Source of the DNA: Chitinophaga sp. E66
GTDB taxonomy: Bacteria; Bacteroidota; Bacteroidia; Chitinophagales; Chitinophagaceae
Reading direction: 5' to 3'
Assembly: GCA_019285755.1 (NCBI GenBank)
Contig: CP079103.1
Coordinates: 124,001 to 188,000, forward strand
Length of the DNA: 64,000 nucleotides
Below the pieces are notes generated by a model. The model was not told the origin of the DNA, made no database searches, and saw nothing but the letters and a program-made list of their open reading frames with translations. This document shows, one piece after another, positions 10,313 to 21,232 of this stretch. Position 1 is the stretch's first letter. Each line of letters opens with the position of its first letter. The position numbers and the translations under genes were made by a program.

Positions 10313-13300
10313 TTAGAAGCCAACGGATGCTGTGAAACCGTATGAGTTGGCGAACGGATAATCGATACCACGCTCGCGCTTTACTGATGAAATGCGAAAG
10401 AAGTCGTTCGTGAATGCAGAGAGCCGGATAAAGCTCATCCCCAATGCTGGATTTTTCCACTGTTGAATTCATAAGCCACGCTTACGGATTCTCCGGCAAA
10501 GGTGTTCTCTTCCATCACGAAGCGGGAACTGATTCTGCTGGCGTCTGTCAGCGAGATTCCCTTGAATCGGGAAATGTCGCCTGGGCGTTTCCAACGATCA
10601 TAAAGAGCACGACGGTCCTGATTGCGTTTCAGTCCCTCCAGGCTGATGTTTTCTACTTTCTCAAACAATGCGTAATTAAACTGTTCTCCGCCTACGCGAT
10701 AACGTAAGTAGGCGTTAACTGTAAAGTTTTTATACTGAAAAGAGGTGCCGACAACGCCGTCCAGGTCAGGTCGCATATCGCCCGCCACAACTTCGTCGTC
10801 ATAGTCGTAATCATACGTCAGGGAACCATCTTTTTGATGAAAAGTTCCTTCCCGTTGCTGGGGTCAATTCCGTGAGAACGTACTGCCCAAAGCGCGGTAG
10901 GGCTTCCGCCGTCGTAATACCGGTCGAGGTTGCGGGAGCGGTTGAGCTTGTTCATCGCGTCCAGCTTGTTGCCGATTCCCGCGTATATGGCTTTTTCATG
11001 TTTCCCGCTTACGCTTACGCTCCAATTGATTAATTGTTTAGGCTGATGGATGATGGCGTATGAGATCAGGAAATTGAAGCCTTTGCTGGTTTGCTGGCCG
11101 ATGTTGGTCGTATACAGGGCTGTGCCGACGGAAGCGGGGAGGTTGATAACTGCTACGAGTGGATCGGTTTTCTGCATTACGTAATCACCATTGAAACGAA
11201 GCCTTTCAAATAGCACGGCGTCCAGGCCTACTGTGCGTTTTAGTGTCTGCTGCCATTGCAGGTCGGGGTTTCCGAAAGCCTCCAGCCCTGCGCCGATGCC
11301 GAAGTAGTTCTGCTGGCTGGCATTATAGGAGAATGTCGTGAAGGATTGGTACGCGAGTCCGTTTTCCAGACCGGGATTGCCTATGCTGGCTCGGAGCTTC
11401 AGCATATTGACGATGCGTTTGTCGAAAAAGGTTTCTTCATGCAGATTCCAGGCAACGCCGGCAGACCAGGTCCGGGTGAACAGGTTGTTGGCGCCGTAGT
11501 TGGACGATCCGTCGATACGGTAACTGAAGTCGGTCATGAATCGGCTGTCATACACATAATTGCCCTGTCCGTAGAAACTGGTGGCGCGGGATGTTGCTTC
11601 GGTGCTGACGGGCGCTGCCGCGGGAGCGTAGGTTGCGGCATAGGCGGGGAGGTGACATGTTCAGGGAAACCTACGGCCATGTAGCGATCAGTCATGAAGC
11701 GTTGCTGACGGATAGACCATCCTCCTACAAGATTGATCATATGCCGCTGGTTAAACACCCGTCCATAAATAGCAGTCAGGTCGCCATCGTAGCCGTTGGC
11801 GTCATTTCTGCCGCTGCTATAGCTGCCTTTTTCCATGATGGGTACTTCCAGAAAGGTGCTGTGCTGCGAGGGGAGGAAAGTTTCGTTGCGCTCCAGTTTT
11901 TTTGTGATGCCGAAACGCCCACGCAGGCGGAGATCGTAACGGATAGCATACTCCATCTGGAAGTTGTTGATCAGGTCAAAGTTGTTCGTTTCGTTTGTTT
12001 GGGAGCAACGCATCCCAAAGTGGGTGGGTGTATCGTAATTTGGTCGGCCGAAATTGTCCTGCGAGTCTTCCAGCAATCGCGGAATGCTGCCGTCGGGGTT
12101 CGTTTTACGGTAATAGGGATTGGCCCGGGAGAAATTGGAGAAGTTGCCGTAGGGCGATTCGTAGGCTTTGAACAGATTGAGGGTAAGGTTGTTGGAGAAT
12201 ATCATTTTCCCTTTGCGGTACTGGAGTTTAATATTGCCGCTTCCTACATCTTTGCCGGAGCCTTTCATGACGCCGGGGAGTTTGCGATAGGTGAGCCCCA
12301 CGCCGTAGAGCATCCGTGGGTCACCGCCTTCCACATACAACGAATGGCCGGTGCTGAAAGCAGTACGTAGCGGCTCGTTCATCCAATAGGTGTTGACGCC
12401 CCGCTGTACTTCGGCGAGTTTCTGGTTGTACTGGCTGTCCAGTTCCGCCTGAAGGGTGTAGTTGTAACGTTGGTTGAAAGGAGTGGTGTATCTTCCGGCG
12501 AGCCGTTCGAATTCCAGCTTTTCGGAGGCATTCATGAGGTTGTAATCGCGGAGGTCAGGGATAAACAGGTTGTTGTCTGTGGTATAGGTTACCGAAGTTC
12601 ACCGGCCTTGGGCTTTTTCGTTTCGATGACGATCACCCCGTTGGCGGCGCGGGAGCCATAAATAGCTGTGGAGGCTGCGTCTTTAAGGATGGTTAAGCTT
12701 TCCACCCTGTTAATATCGAGATTCATAATGATTTGCAGGGAAGTCTGAAACCCGTCGAGGATAAAGAGCGGCAGATTGGGGTCGTTGCCGAGCTGTTCTT
12801 TCAGGCCGAGAATGCTCGTTCTGCCCTGGATCTCGATATCCGGCAACTGGTTGGGGTTAGAGCCCATGCGGTTGTTCTCGAAAACGCTAAACGAGGGGTC
12901 AAGGCTCCGGAGGCTCTGGATCACGTTCTGGTTACCTACGGTCCTGAGTTGCCGTCCTGTAAAGGTTGCAGCGGAACCTGTAAAGCTTTCTTTTGTCTTT
13001 CAAATACACCGGTCACCACCACTTCCTTAATATTAGCTATATCTTCATCCAGCGTGATCTTTACACTGGTCCGGCCACCAAGCGCTACCTCCTGGGTTTG
13101 TACCCTACGAAGCTGATCACAAGTATGGCGTTTTCCGGTGCGGTGATCTCGAACTGTCCGGCGTTGTTGGTAACGGTTCCTACATTACTGCCCTTGATGC
13201 GGACGTTTACGCCGGGTACCGTCTGAAGGTCGCCCTTTTCGGAGCGGAGCACAACGATGCCGGCAACGCGGATGTTTTCTTCCGCGGATGTAACTGGTTG

Positions 13301-13684
13301 GCGCTGCTGGGGCGATGTTGGTGCCGGAGGCGCCTGGCCGGTTCGTTTCACAACCACCTGGTTGCCGATCACTTTGTATTGCGCGTCTGACGGCAGCAGG
13401 CTGTTGAGTACTTCTTCCAGCGGCCTGTTATCAGCCACCAGCGAAACAGATTGTGTTGTATTGAGTTGCGAACCATCGAACACGAAATGAACGTTGGTTT
13501 GTTTTTCCAGCGTGGCAAGAACTTCCGATAAGGGTTTCTTCTTCACGCGTAGTTGTACTTTCCGGCTGAGCGCAAACGCGTCTTGCGCATGGAGGGGCGT
13601 GCTCCCCAGCATCAGCGCGAGCAGTAGCCTGCCCGATACACATCGCCACCGGCGGTTGGTTTTGGAATTGCTTCTTGTAGTCAT
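10313..13684 (-). CDS. SusC/RagA family TonB-linked outer membrane protein, about six frameshifts
   Basis: TonB-dependent receptor of about 1,120 residues. Order: signal peptide ending PLHAQ, STN (secretin/TonB short N-terminal) domain with VQLRVKKKPLSEVLATLEKQ, carboxypeptidase-like regulatory domain (VPGVNVRIKGSNVGTVT), plug with FILDGFQTSLQ and ILKDAASTAIYGSRAANG, then the beta-barrel ending in SYGFTASVGF with a C-terminal Phe. The STN domain implies it signals to the FecR protein encoded just upstream. Deletions lie near 13090, 12970, 12595, 11645, 10820 and 10440. I start at the ATG at 13684 rather than 13741, because the signal peptide follows it. Confidence 0.93.
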
Positions 13685-13827
13685 TACTGAAAGCGTTTTA
13701 GTTTCTGGTCGTTTTAGTTGATATATATGCGTTGTTGGCATTCAGGTAGCTGTTCGTTAAGGCAAATGCTTTCCCGTTCCACGGATCTGCCCGCGGTTGT
13801 TGGCGTAGTCTGCAAATGAAATCTTCG

Positions 13828-14772
13828 TTACCGGATGTAAATCGTGTCGTTCCGTCTTTCAAACTGGTAGTCGTACAAGGCCGAAAGCGATTGCAGTACC
13901 TCGTCGAGCGTCAGCTGGCTGAAATTGGCGTTGAGAGCGGGGTGTGCATTATTCTTGCCGCTCATCACCACATTGATGCCGTATTGAGCGGAGAGCGTTT
14001 CGCAAACCTCCTGAATAGGCGCATTTACGAACCGCAGGTCGCCCGTTCTCCAGGCCGTTGCATTAAGCCCCAGGCGGTCGTTCATTTCCACGCGCTGCTG
14101 CGATGGGTGGTAAATGGCGCCTTTGCCTGCGCTCACCAATGTCTGGCTTTCGCCTGCTTCGGCCCCGAAACGCACTGCCCCGGACAATACATACAGCTGA
14201 ATCTGTCCTTTCGTGGTGGCCAGGTTATAGGATGTTCCTAATACTTCCACTTTCGCGCCGCCGGCATAGGTAATGAACGGTTCGGAAGGGGCGGAGCGGA
14301 TGTCGAACAGGGCGGCGCCACTGTCTCAGCATAACTTCGCGACGTTGGTTGTAACGGATGACGGAATGCTGTTTGAGGACGATGAGAGAGCCATCCGTTA
14401 ATGTTACTGAATCGATCTGGCCGGCAGTAGCAAACCGGACGAACTTGTCAGACGTGCGGGAAGCGTTCCAGTACCATACCCCTGCCGTGATTAGCAGGGC
14501 CGCCGCAGCTGCCGCGGCGATCTTCCGCCAGGGAGGCGTATCGTCCTTGCCCGGGGCAACTTGTCCCGGAAGCGCCTGGTGGCGGCCTCAGCGTCTATGC
14601 CGCCCAGTTGCCCGGTACCGGCGGAGAGCCGCCAGATGCGCTCGTATTCCCGGAGAACGGCTTCGTTACCCTCTCCTGAGCGAAGCCAGCTGCCGATGGC
14701 TTCCTGTAAGGCCGGGTCCTCCGGCGATTGCAGGTATTGGACAATAAGCAAAAGGTCCTGGTGTTCGTCCAT
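13828..14772 (-). CDS. FecR family anti-sigma factor, two frameshifts
   Basis: Inner-membrane anti-sigma protein of about 310 residues that relays the receptor signal to the ECF sigma factor. A short cytoplasmic N-terminal domain (DEHQDLLLIVQYLQSPED, WRLSAG) is followed by an Ala-rich membrane segment about one third along, then the periplasmic FecR domain (VEVLGTSYNLATTKGQIQ, SLVSAGKGAIYHP-like) and an STN-like C-terminal region (LRFVNAPIQEVCETLSAQYG). Deletions near 14490 and 14310 interrupt the membrane segment and the start of the FecR domain. It lies between the sigma factor gene and susC, the usual order. Confidence 0.9.
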
Positions 14773-14859
14773 GCGATTTTGATTGATCTGTTAAATTGAA
14801 GACAAAGCTGAAGTCGATTACCCCAAGAGATAAGAAAAAAATTAAGTGTTAATTGCACA

Positions 14860-15450
14860 CTATCCCACAAAAAATAACCACATTCGTGTCTTGCTTTTGG
14901 TGGAAAAGGGAGAGGAGGGATGGAAGATGGCGGCACGCAGTTGTTTAAGGGCGATGGTCATCTGGTTCTCAACGGTTTTAATGGTAATTCCCAGCTCTTT
15001 GGCGATCTCGGGATTTTTCAGTCCCCGAACCGCGAAAGCTTGAACACCTCCCGGCACTTGGGCGGCAGCTGCTCGATGGCGGCGTGGATGCAGAGGCGGA
15101 GCTCCTGTTCTTCCACGAATGTACTGACATAGCTATCTTCCGAAGATGAGAAGATCTCGGCATGGTGCCGGCGCAGCATCTCGTTGCGTTTCAGGTGATT
15201 AAGGCAGCGGTTAACGACCGCCTTGCATAGGTAGTTCTTGAGTGCGCTTTCATGTTCCAGGACCGGGAGGTTTCCCAAATGTGCAGGAACACGTCCTGGA
15301 TGACCTCTTCGGCCGTTGATCCGTCTGGGAGGTACTTTCGGGCTATGCTGAAAAGAAGGGGAAGAATTGACGGTATATCCCGGCAAAAGCATCGGGGTCT
15401 CGGGCGGTAAGGGCCTGCTGGACTGCTTCGTTATGTAGGTCGCCGGTCAT
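14860..15450 (-). CDS. ECF RNA polymerase sigma factor (FecI-like), frameshifted
   Basis: Sigma-70 family factor of about 195 residues. Region 2 begins near DPDAFAGIYRQFFPLLFSIA. Region 4 is clear: IEQLPPKCREVFKLSRF, then LKNPEIAKELGITIKTVENQ with the helix-turn-helix. At least two deletions (near 15050 and 15270-15390) split it. The start at 15450 gives MTGDLHNEAVQQALTARDPD, which fits the family. It heads the operon with fecR, susC and susD and most likely directs their transcription when FecR is relieved. Confidence 0.88.
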
Positions 15451-15605
15451 CGGACAAAAAAGGTTTCCCGGGTTTCCAGCCCGGCGCCGGTTCGAAAATC
15501 AATACCGGGCATTTATTCATCATAAAAAGCTAAAAATATGGAAATACTTTTTATAAATTTAAAGGTTTTAATTACAGTTTTAGATTTTTTACAAACAACA
15601 CGTCT

Positions 15606-16893
15606 ATGAAGCAGATACAACCTAAACGTCTTTTTGTTGCCAGCTGTCTGGCCCTGCTTGTCACTTCTTTATCTTTTGGAATCCGTGCCGGTATCCTTGG
15701 GCAGCTGGGTGTTCAGTTTCACCTGAATGCGCAGGAACTTGCCATTATTGCGGGTACCGCTTTCTGGGGCTTCCCCTCGCAGTAGTAGTGGGTGGTTTTA
15801 TTGTTGATGCGATTGGTATGAAGCGCCTGCTCCTTGCAGCTTTTGTTTTGCACCTTCTCGGCATCGTACTAACGATCGCCACACCATATTTCAGCTCCGG
15901 TTTCTGGCCTTTATTTATTTCCACTTTGTTTATCGGGATGGCCAACGGTACGGTGGAAGCCGCTTGTAACCCGCTCGTGGCTACGATTTTTCCCGATAAC
16001 AAAACTACAAAGCTCAATCACTTCCATCTCTGGTTCCCCGGCGGAATCGTAATCGGCGCACTGGTCGTGTTTCTGTTCAAAGAGATCGGTATGGCAGATT
16101 TGTGGCAGCTGCAGGTTGGCCTGATGATCATTCCTACATTACTGTACGGCTACCTGTTTTCGAAGCTGGAGTTCCCGGTTACGGAGCGCGTTGCGGCCGG
16201 CGTATCAATGCCCAGATGTACCGTTCTGTAACCAGCGGACTGTTCATCTTCATGTTCATCTGCATGTTCGGTACGGCCATCACGGAGCTTTTTACCAACC
16301 AATGGATTGAGATCCTCTTAAAGAACGTAACGGAAAATGGTATCCTGATCCTGGCGCTTACCGCCGGCGTGCAGGTGATGGGACGCGCTGTGGCCGGCCC
16401 CATCGTACACCGGTTATCCCCTTCCGGCGTGCTGTTTATCTCCGCTATTTTGTCGGCGTTGGGACTTTACCTGATGGGTAGCCAGTCGGGCAGCATGCTG
16501 TTCGTGTCTGCTGTCATCTTCGGCCTCGGTATCACTTACTTCTGGCCTACCATGCTGGGTTTTGTTTCTGAGAACATCCCTGAATCCGGCGCGCTGGGTA
16601 TGAACCTCATGGGCGGTGCGGGCATGTTCGCCGTATCAATTTATATGATGTTCATGGGCGGTTTCTATGACAGCATCATCGGTAAGAACCTTCCTGCAGG
16701 CGCAGCGCTCGATACTTATCGCTCCGCTGCTCCGGGCACGGCAGAAGCTGCCGCTTACGCGCAGGCTCAGGCTGTTGCAGGGCCGGAAATCATCAACGTT
16801 ACCCTCGTGATTCCCGTCATACTCATCGTTGCCTTCGGCGGCCTGTACTTCTACATGAAAGGGAAGAAAAAACAACAATTACAATTAGCATAA
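15606..16893 (+). CDS. MFS sugar transporter, two frameshifts
   Basis: Major facilitator permease of about 425 residues, 12 predicted membrane helices, with N-terminus MKQIQPKRLFVASCLALL. It belongs to the sugar:proton symporter-like MFS group often found beside Gfo/Idh genes in Bacteroidota. Deletions near 15779 (GFPLAVVVGGF restored by one C) and 16207 (VSNAQMYRSV restored by one A) break the frame. It is the first gene of a plus-strand sugar or glycoside locus running to 24632, and presumably imports the sugar processed by the following enzymes. Exact substrate not inferable. Confidence 0.85.
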
Positions 16894-16915
16894 TCATATC
16901 AGTAATATTGACAGT

Positions 16916-18078
16916 ATGAACAGGAAACTCAGAATGGGAATGATCGGAGGCGGAAAGACGCCTTCATCGGAGCCATCCACCGTATCGCGGCCAATATGGA
17001 CGGCCTGATTGAACTGAAAGCAGGTGCATTAAGCATCAACCCCGAAGTGGCGGAAGACTCCGGGCGCTCGCTCTTCCTGGAAAGCGACCGCATTTATACG
17101 GACTTCAAAACCATGCTGGAAAAAGAAGCGGCCATGCCTGCAGACAAGCGGCTGGACTTCATCACCATCGTGACCCCCAACTTCGCCCACTTCGAACCGG
17201 CCATGATGGCCCTGGACAAAGGGTTTCACGTAGTGATCGAAAAGCCGATCACTTTCACCCTCGACGAAGCCAAACAACTCAAAGCTAAAGTAGAGCAGAC
17301 CGGCCTCAGCCTGCTGCTCACACACACTTATACCGGTTACCCCATGGTAAAGCAGGCCCGCCAGATGGTGGCCAACGGCGCCCTGGGCAAGATCCGCAAG
17401 GTGTGGGTGGAATACCCGCAAGGCTGGCTCTCCAGAATGAGCGAGCGCGAAGGCAACGCACAGGCAGCCTGGCGTACAGACCCCAAACGCTCCGGCAAAG
17501 CCGGCGCCATGGGCGATATCGGTACCCACGCATTCAACCTCGCCGAATACATCTCCGGCGACACGGTAGAAAAACTCTGCGCAGATAACAATATCATGGT
17601 GCCCGGTCGCCTGCTGGACGACGATGGCGCCGTTTTGATGCGCTTCACCAATGGCGCGGCCGGTGTGCTCATGGCATCGCAGGTGGCAGCCGGTGAGGAA
17701 AACGCCCTCAAGATCCGTGTATACGGAGAGAACGGCGGCCTCGAATGGGCGCAGCATGAGCCCAATACACTGATCGTCCGCTGGCTCGACAAGCCCGCCG
17801 AGATCCTCCGGGCCGGCGCAGGCAACCCGCACCTCAGCTCCTACGCCACTCACAACTGCCGCACGCCGGGCGGTCACCCCGAAGGGTACCTCGAAGCGTT
17901 CGGTAACCTCTACCGCAACTTCGCGCTCTCCCTGCAGGCACGGATCGACGGTACCGAGCCCGCTAAAGAAGCCCTGGATTACCCCTCCGTGAATGAAGGT
18001 GTACGCGGCATGGCTTTCATTGACAACGTGGTGAAAAGCTCCGCCAGTACCGAAAAATGGACGACCTTCGAAATTTAG
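16916..18078 (+). CDS. Gfo/Idh/MocA family NAD(P)-dependent oxidoreductase, one frameshift
   Basis: About 387 residues. Rossmann fold start MNRKLRMGMIGGGKDAFIGA (glycine motif GGG), then the family hallmark VIEKPITFTLDEAKQLK, and catalytic-region residues in GAMGDIGTHAFNLAEYIS. The C-terminal alpha/beta domain ends KSSASTEKWTTFEI. A deletion in an A run near 16955 separates the first ~13 residues. Members oxidise or reduce sugars and inositols at ring hydroxyls. Placed between a sugar permease and a TIM-barrel isomerase, it probably interconverts a 3-keto and a hydroxy sugar; that is inference from context. Confidence 0.9.
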
Positions 18079-18137
18079 GCCGCCTTTTAACCGAATTTGC
18101 GGAAATTGAATTTTATTAATCTGATAAGGAATAGCAT

Positions 18138-19197
18138 ATGAAGACGATCAAAGGACCCGGCATTTTCCTGGCGCAGTTCCTGGACGACAAGGCTCCCTTC
18201 AACACCCTCGAAGGCATCACCAAATGGGCTGCCTCCCTGGGCTTTAAAGGGGTGCAGATCCCTACCGGGATCCCAGGATGATCGACCTGAAGAAAGCCGC
18301 CGAGAGCCAGACCTATGCAGACGAGATCAAAGGCATCGTGCAAAGCGCAGGGATGGAGATCACCGAGCTGTCGACCCACTTACAGGGCCAGCTGGTGGCT
18401 GTTCACCCCGCCTATAACGAACTGTTCGACGGATTCGCGCCCGCTGAATTACGCGGCAGCAACAACGTGAAAGCCCGTACAGAATGGGCTGTTCAGCAAC
18501 TGAAATACGCCGCCAAAGCCAGCCGCAACCTGGGCCTTAACGCCCACGCCACTTTCAGCGGCGCGCTGCTCTGGCACACCGTATACCCTGGCCCCAGCGC
18601 CCCGCAGGGCTCGTGGAAACAGGGTTTAAGGAACTGGCTAACCGCTGGTTACCGATCCTTAATGAAATGGATGCCAACGGCGTGGACCTCTGCTACGAGA
18701 TCCACCCCGGCGAAGACCTGCACGACGGCGCCAGCTACGAACAGTTCCTCGCAGCCACCGGCAACCACAACCGCGCCTGCCTCCTCTATGACCCGAGCCA
18801 CTTCGTGCTCCAGGCCATGGATTACCTCGCATACATCGACATCTATCACGAAAAGATCAGGATGTTCCATGTGAAAGACGCGGAATTCAATCCCACCGGC
18901 CGCTCTGGCGTGTACGGCGGGTACCAGGGATGGATCGACCGCCCCGGAAGGTTCCGCTCCCTGGGCGACGGGCAGGTAGACTTCAAGGCTGTTTTCAGCA
19001 AGCTCACCCAATACGATTTCTCCGGCTGGGCCGTGATGGAATGGGAATGCTGCATGAAACACCCTGAAGACGGCGCCCGCGAAGGCGCTCCGTTCATCAA
19101 AGATCATATCATCCGCGTTACCGAGAAGGCATTCGATGATTTTGCCGGTACAGGTGCGGATGAGAACCTGAACAGACGTATATTAGGGCTGCAATAG
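18138..19197 (+). CDS. Sugar phosphate isomerase/epimerase (xylose isomerase-like TIM barrel), two frameshifts
   Basis: About 352 residues of the AP endonuclease 2 superfamily TIM barrel. Metal-site motifs: DLCYEIHPGED (Glu), LLYDPSHFVLQ (Asp, His), MFHVKDAEF (His, Asp) and WAVMEWECC (Glu). The start MKTIKGPGIFLAQFL follows the oxidoreductase by 59 bp. Deletions near 18275 and 18612 break it. Related enzymes include inosose dehydratase and keto-sugar epimerases. Together with the Gfo/Idh gene it suggests isomerisation or dehydration of an oxidised sugar. Confidence 0.87.
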
Positions 19198-19242
19198 CTT
19201 TGCAAAAACGATTTTCTAAAGACTTTAAAAACTCAGTAAAAG

Positions 19243-19646
19243 ATGAAAAAGTATTCTGGATGCCGGTGGTTATGGGTGCAGTAATGTTCATGGCAGCATG
19301 CGGCGGCGGCGGTGAAGAAAAGAAAGCCGAAGAGAAGGCACCTGAAGAAGCCACGGCTCCCGCGGCAGATAATTCCATGGTAGCCGACGTAACCGGCAAA
19401 GGGAAAGAACTGATGGCAGCTCAGGATTGCGCTACCTGCCACAAGGAAACCGAAAAAGTGATCGGCCCCTCCTTCAAGGATATCGCGGCTAAATATCCCA
19501 ACACTCCGGAAAACATCGCCACCCTGGCCGATAAGATCATCAGCGGCGGTTCCGGTAACTGGGGCGAAATTCCCATGGCTCCCCACGCAGGTATTTCCAA
19601 ACCCGACGCGGAAGAAATGGTGAAGTACATCCTCACGGTGAAATAA
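19243..19646 (+). CDS. Class I c-type cytochrome lipoprotein, frameshifted at start
   Basis: About 135 residues. The start MKKVFWMPVVMGAVMFMAAC is restored by adding one A to the run just after the ATG at 19243. The lipobox Cys is followed by Gly/Glu/Lys/Ala-rich low-complexity sequence. One haem site CATCH (AQDCATCHKETEK) is present and the distal Met ligand is probably in EIPMAPHAG. Periplasmic or surface electron carrier. A very similar cytochrome module (DCKTCHKPNEKSIGPSFMEV) is fused in the large protein encoded at 21233-24632, so both probably accept electrons from a sugar dehydrogenase in this locus. Confidence 0.88.
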
Positions 19647-19680
19647 TTCAACCAGACAACCCTATAAACGTAAAATCAAT

Positions 19681-20402
19681 ATGATGAAACGCATATTTTC
19701 TTCAGCGCTCACGCTGACCCTGCTGACCAGCGCCGTAGGCGCCTCCGCCCAGGCGCCCACCCTCTCCAAAAAGGAGCAGAAAGCCGGCTGGAAACTGCTG
19801 TTCGACGGTAAAACTACCAACGGCTGGCGCGGCTACAAATCTCAGGAAGCACCCGCTGCCTGGAAAGTAGAAGACGGCGTGCTGTTCTTCGATGCCGATG
19901 CTAAGAAAGCCGGCGCCAAAGGCGGCGATATCATGACCGCCGAAGCTTACGAGAACTACGAGCTGGAAATCGAATGGAAGATCTCCGAAGGCGGGAACTC
20001 CGGTATCATCTTCGGCGTTCACGAAGACCCTAAATTCGGCGCTACCTACCAGACAGGCCCCGAAATGCAGGTGCTCGACGACGACAAGCATTCCGACGGC
20101 AAAATCCACAAACACAACTCCGGCGATCTGTACGATCTCATCGCTTCCCCGCACGCTACGCTAAACCCGTTGGCGAATGGAACACCGCGAAGATTATCAA
20201 GAAAGACGGCAAGCTGACCCTCATTTTCAATGGCCATAAAACCGCGGAAGTGACCATCGGATCAGAAGAATGGAATAAGCTCGTAGGCGGCTCCAAATTC
20301 AAATCCTGGGACGGCTTCGGCAAATACCAGAAAGGCCATATCGCCCTGCAGGACCATGGCGATAAAGTTTGGTACAGAAATATCAAGATCCGTCAACTGT
20401 AA
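19681..20402 (+). CDS. DUF1080 (3-keto-disaccharide hydrolase family) protein, one frameshift
   Basis: About 240 residues with a signal peptide ending GASAQ. The DUF1080 hallmarks are present: WKLLFDGKTTNGWRG, GNSGIIFGVHED, and TGPEMQVLDDDKH. The C-terminal part (GHIALQDHGDKVWYRNIKIR) continues after a deletion near 20158. The concanavalin-like lectin/glucanase fold family (PF06439) includes hydrolases of 3-keto-glycosides. Located between a cytochrome and a ThuA protein, it fits a pathway that oxidises a glycoside at C3 and then cleaves it; that role is inferred. Confidence 0.9.
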
Positions 20403-20405
20403 TAC

Positions 20406-21137
20406 ATGATGCGTTACAAATACCTGTTTCTCCTCTGCGCCGTTGCGGCTGTTGCCGGACTGGCAGCCTTTAAAAAGGCAAAGCCCCGCCTGCTCGTTTT
20501 CTCCAAAACCGCAGGTTTCCGGCACGATTGCATCCCCGTGGCCAAAGTGGCCATGCTGAAGCTGGGGACCGAAAACGGTTATGAAGTGGATACCTCCGAA
20601 GACGCATCCCTGTTTACAACTAAAAACCTGGCCCGCTATAAAGCCGTGGTATTCCTCAATACCACCGGCGACGTACTCAACGATGATCAGCAATCCGCAC
20701 TGGAAGGCTTCATCCGGAAAGGCGGCGGGTACGCTGGCGTGCATGCGGCAACCGATACGGAATACGACTGGCCCTGGTACAACCAGCTGGTAGGCGCATA
20801 TTTCCTCAGTCACCCGCACCAGCAAACAGCCACTCTCCAGGTGGTAGACAGGACCCACCCGGCAACGGCTCACCTGGAGCCTACCTGGGTTCGTAAAGAC
20901 GAATGGTACAACTTCAAAAGCATCGTACCCGGGCTCAATGTCCTCATCAAAATCGATGAGACATCTTATGAAGGCGGTAAGAACGGCGATAACCATCCCA
21001 TGAGCTGGTACCGCGAGTTCGACGGAGGCCGTACCTTCTATACCGAACTGGGACATACCAAAGAGTCGTACAGCGACCCGGCATTCCTTCAGCACGTCCT
21101 GGGCGGCATCAACTATGCCGCGGGAAAGAAGAAATGA
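20406..21137 (+). CDS. ThuA domain exported protein
   Basis: One of the few intact long genes here, 243 residues. An N-terminal signal or anchor helix (YLFLLCAVAAVAGLAAF) is followed by a ThuA (glutamine-amidotransferase-like, flavodoxin-like) domain: LLVFSKTAGFRHDCIP, YKAVVFLNTTGDVLN, GGGYAGVHAATDTEYDWPWY, and the end HTKESYSDPAFLQHVLGGI. The family is named for trehalose utilisation and is common beside Gfo/Idh and DUF1080 genes; its activity is not settled. The ATG is 3 bp after the DUF1080 stop, so the two are coupled. Confidence 0.92.
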   Translation: MMRYKYLFLLCAVAAVAGLAAFKKAKPRLLVFSKTAGFRHDCIPVAKVAMLKLGTENGYEVDTSEDASLFTTKNLARYKAVVFLNTTGDVLNDDQQSALEGFIRKGGGYAGVHAATDTEYDWPWYNQLVGAYFLSHPHQQTATLQVVDRTHPATAHLEPTWVRKDEWYNFKSIVPGLNVLIKIDETSYEGGKNGDNHPMSWYREFDGGRTFYTELGHTKESYSDPAFLQHVLGGINYAAGKKK

Positions 21138-21159
21138 CCCGCTAATGCATAACTTTTAA

Positions 21160-21187
21160 GTAGAGACGCACACCTGCGTCTCTACTT
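21160..21187. repeat. GTAGAGACGCA palindrome / possible terminator
   Basis: An 11-bp perfect inverted repeat (21160-21170 with 21175-21185) with a 4-base loop, followed by a short T-rich stretch. It lies in the 95-bp gap between the two ThuA genes. The stem begins gtagagacgc, which resembles palindromic repeats I associate with many bacterial genomes, so it may be a dispersed repeat as well as an attenuator. Confidence 0.6.
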
Positions 21188-21232
21188 GCTTTTACAATAC
21201 CACGTTTACTTTCGATTAACTAGAACGATACC

